The notes below the pieces were generated by a model. That model saw only the letters and a list, made by a program, of their open reading frames with translations, was not told the origin of the DNA and did no database searches. From contig OW051495.1 in assembly GCA_932521035.1 (NCBI GenBank), forward strand, positions 806,001 through 870,000: 64,000 nt of DNA, read 5' to 3'. Below are positions 62,178 to 64,000 of the stretch, piece after piece. The stretch is from Oscheius dolichura (lineage: Eukaryota > Nematoda > Chromadorea > Rhabditida > Rhabditidae). The position numbers and the translations under genes were made by a program. Each line of letters starts with the position of its first letter. The stretch's first letter is position 1.

Positions 62178-63732
62178 CTAGACCTCTTCTTTGACAAGCA
62201 TTGGCGGCTCTCCGTTGTCCGTACCGTCGACACTCGCGGCGTCGGCTGCCTTATCTGACCTCCAGTCGGCTCGGGGCTTCCGATTTGGGTTGACAAGACG
62301 TTTGGCTATGAAACGAAGCACCTGAAAGAAGAAAAGTTGGTACTTGTCTCTCATTAGCCAGAAATTTAGAGTTCGCAACGGATTGGATCATTCGTCAATT
62401 GATTTTAACGAGATAACGAAACTTATTGGGAAAAAAGGGGGTTGAATAAACTGATTTTTGATGGAGTTTTCTCTACTTTTTGACTCTTTCTTGTCGTCTA
62501 TAAAGGTTTCCTATCTATTTTTAGGCTAATAGACGCATTGTTCTTCTTGAAATTGCTAAAAATCTGAATTTTCCGAGTTTCCAAGGTGGTAATTACTTTT
62601 AGCTGTAAAATAGAGACAATCCGTTATTTCTACTCATATGCGTGTTTATATTTGGAAAGAATTGGTACTCCTCAATGTTTTCGAAAGATAAAGTAACCCT
62701 AAAACATGTTGGCTTGATAAATTGGGAGCTTTTGGTCATTACAGGTAGAGAAATTCGCTTTAATGGAAAAATTCGGCTGTGATCATTTTTTGCACACGAT
62801 GAAATGTAGCTAGTAAAGTCATTGACAAACTTGTCTCTTATATTCTAGTAATGAAACTTGCCTGTTTCCGACTCAAATCACATTTCTGTTCAATATCCCG
62901 TAACTCTTCTTCCGTCGGATAGTGCCCGTTATTTATGACGTCCTTGATATATTCCCGTTGCCAGCCCTTCATCCTCGTTTGGAATTGCAGTGGCTGGGAG
63001 TTGCTCTTGAATGGGCTGTTTCGATTGTTCACCGCTCCGGAGGGAGGCGTATTGCCGAAATTTAGTTGGTGCTGAAATAGAAAATTTCGATTCTAATAAT
63101 TCTTTGCCGTTTGTAAAGTTCCGCAATTCAATATAAAAAATCTACCAGTAAGACTAAATAAGTTGCTCAAAACATAAAATTTCCCTTTTGATAGAAATAG
63201 AAAGGAAGGGGTCCCTTGGCCTTGTTCCAAGTCCCTGCACCCGTAAAACCTCGGCAGGAACTTTTTTCAATACAAAACTATCTTTCCTTATACTATTTTC
63301 ACCTGCGAGGTTGTATGAACGCTGGTACACAAAACAAAGTCCAGGCTGGAAGTTTTTTTACCGGATCCGGGCTTGGAAGGCGCACTTTCGAGGGAAAAGT
63401 CTCAGCTATACTCTTTTTCGGTTCATTTGGTCTATAATCATTGGCATACTGTAGTTTGTTAGGTCCTATTGAACTCAAACCCCGGCGAAACTGACGGATT
63501 TCCCTTAAAAATGCATCTTACTGGTGCAGTTTTAATTCTGAACAGTAATTGGAGTCAATTGGCCTGGGGGGGGGGGGGGGGGAAATAATCTTCGGGTTTC
63601 CTTATGTTTTGACATGCTCTTATTAGGTATGATGTATCTTTCACCCGTTTTGTGGGTACAAATTTCTTCGAAGAAACTAACCGCTCCGAAGAGATTACTC
63701 AACAGATCCGAGGAGGCAGCAGCAGCGATATC
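62178..63732 (-). CDS. Divergent homeodomain-like protein, 3' part, partial gene
   Basis: Three exons seen: 63732-63682, 63071-62862 and 62321-62178 (134 residues), in phase; the first visible exon starts in phase 0 after TTTTCAG, so the 5' end is beyond the window. After an Asn/Ser-rich linker comes GWQREYIKDVINNGHYPTEE, ELRDIEQKCDLSRKQ and VLRFIAKRLVNPNRKPR. The spacing (helix 1, loop with YP, helix 2 ELRDIEQKC, then LSRKQV...RK basic helix) fits a homeodomain, but the usual WFxNRR core of helix 3 is replaced by RFIAKRL, so it is either a very diverged homeodomain or a look-alike. The intron 62324-62861 uses a GC donor (CAG|GCAAGT). The tail is acidic and ends PPMLVKEEV. Function would be DNA binding if the fold holds. 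Confidence 0.6.
63566..63582 (+). repeat. G17 homopolymer
   Basis: Seventeen consecutive G in the intron between the first two visible exons of the homeodomain-like gene. Such tracts form G-quadruplexes and are unstable without FANCJ/DOG-1-type helicase in C. elegans. Confidence 0.85.
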
Positions 63733-64000
63733 CTGAAAATTTGGAATCTTTCCCGGTTAAAATTTTCCCCTGCCAGTCCCTGACTCTGCCCCCTTTTCTT
63801 GTTGTGTAACCCGTCCAGCGATTAATGCGACTAGCGTAGGCACCTATAATCAAAGGCGCCTGCTTTCATTCAATCAGTACTCGTCTCTAGGTAACGGACC
63901 CTCCGACGCTTATCACAAGGTGAAGAGAAAGAGAGAGAGGGAGAAGTATGATCCCTTATGGGTAGCTAGAGCGAGGAAAAACAAAGACGGCGGCGGCAGT
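63733..64000. other. Right edge: intron or promoter of homeodomain-like gene
   Basis: Upstream of the first visible exon. No further exon could be supported on the minus strand before the window ends. Confidence 0.4.

Overview
This is eukaryotic nuclear DNA from a nematode, most likely a rhabditid but not identifiable to species from sequence alone. The evidence is a dense set of very short introns (many 38-45 nt) ending in TTTTCAG or TTTCCAG, the same acceptor motif sitting a few bases before several start codons (the outron signature of spliced-leader trans-splicing), a cuticle collagen, a serpentine receptor and an IRLD-type receptor-L-domain protein. Base composition is AT-rich outside exons. 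Coordinates below are hand-built exon models; every multi-exon complete model closes in frame (total coding length divisible by three).

Layout. 248-572 (-): 5' part of ribosomal protein S24, running off the left edge. 2438-7177 (+): complete bifunctional lysine-ketoglutarate reductase/saccharopine dehydrogenase (931 aa), whose introns and flanks are packed with a short CCACAG...CTGTGG repeat. 7997-8706 (+): LRRC20-like leucine-rich-repeat protein. 9261-11599 (+): unrecognised protein with a papain-like Cys/His signature. 12830-13763 (+): HSP-12-type small heat shock protein. 14444-17564 (-): seven-transmembrane receptor. 18672-26123 (-): DUF4140/DUF4139 (F37C4.5/MuiA-like) protein, with an antisense cuticle collagen gene (22800-24223, +) wholly inside one of its introns. 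30787-32027 (-): secreted protein with three cysteine-rich repeats. 39455-44304 (+): EGF-repeat membrane protein with two PY motifs in its tail; one intron carries a Tc3-like deletion derivative (42166-42990). 45582-50028 (+): ENPP (nucleotide pyrophosphatase/phosphodiesterase) family member that has lost the catalytic nucleophile and most metal ligands. 53282-53908 (+): small secreted four-cysteine protein. 55706-60779 (-): receptor-L-domain (IRLD-like) type I membrane protein. 62178-63732 (-): 3' part of a very divergent homeodomain gene that runs off the right edge.

The gene-poor stretches (26.1-30.8 kb, 32.0-39.4 kb, 50.0-53.3 kb) hold pyrimidine-rich tracts, small inverted-repeat elements and one suggestive array of GTTTCA/TGATAA motifs upstream of the EGF gene. 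Several non-autonomous element families recur: a TATAGTCC-ended MITE that twice occupies an otherwise minimal-size intron, tRNA-derived (A box/B box) SINE-like pieces, a 45-bp palindrome flanked by an 8-bp direct repeat, and GACA-rich direct repeats. The genes do not form a pathway; they are a typical mixed nematode neighbourhood of housekeeping, cuticle, stress and cell-surface genes. From memory, the C. elegans counterparts of three of them (rps-24, R02D3.1, F37C4.5) lie on chromosome IV, which would suggest conserved linkage, but this was not checked.
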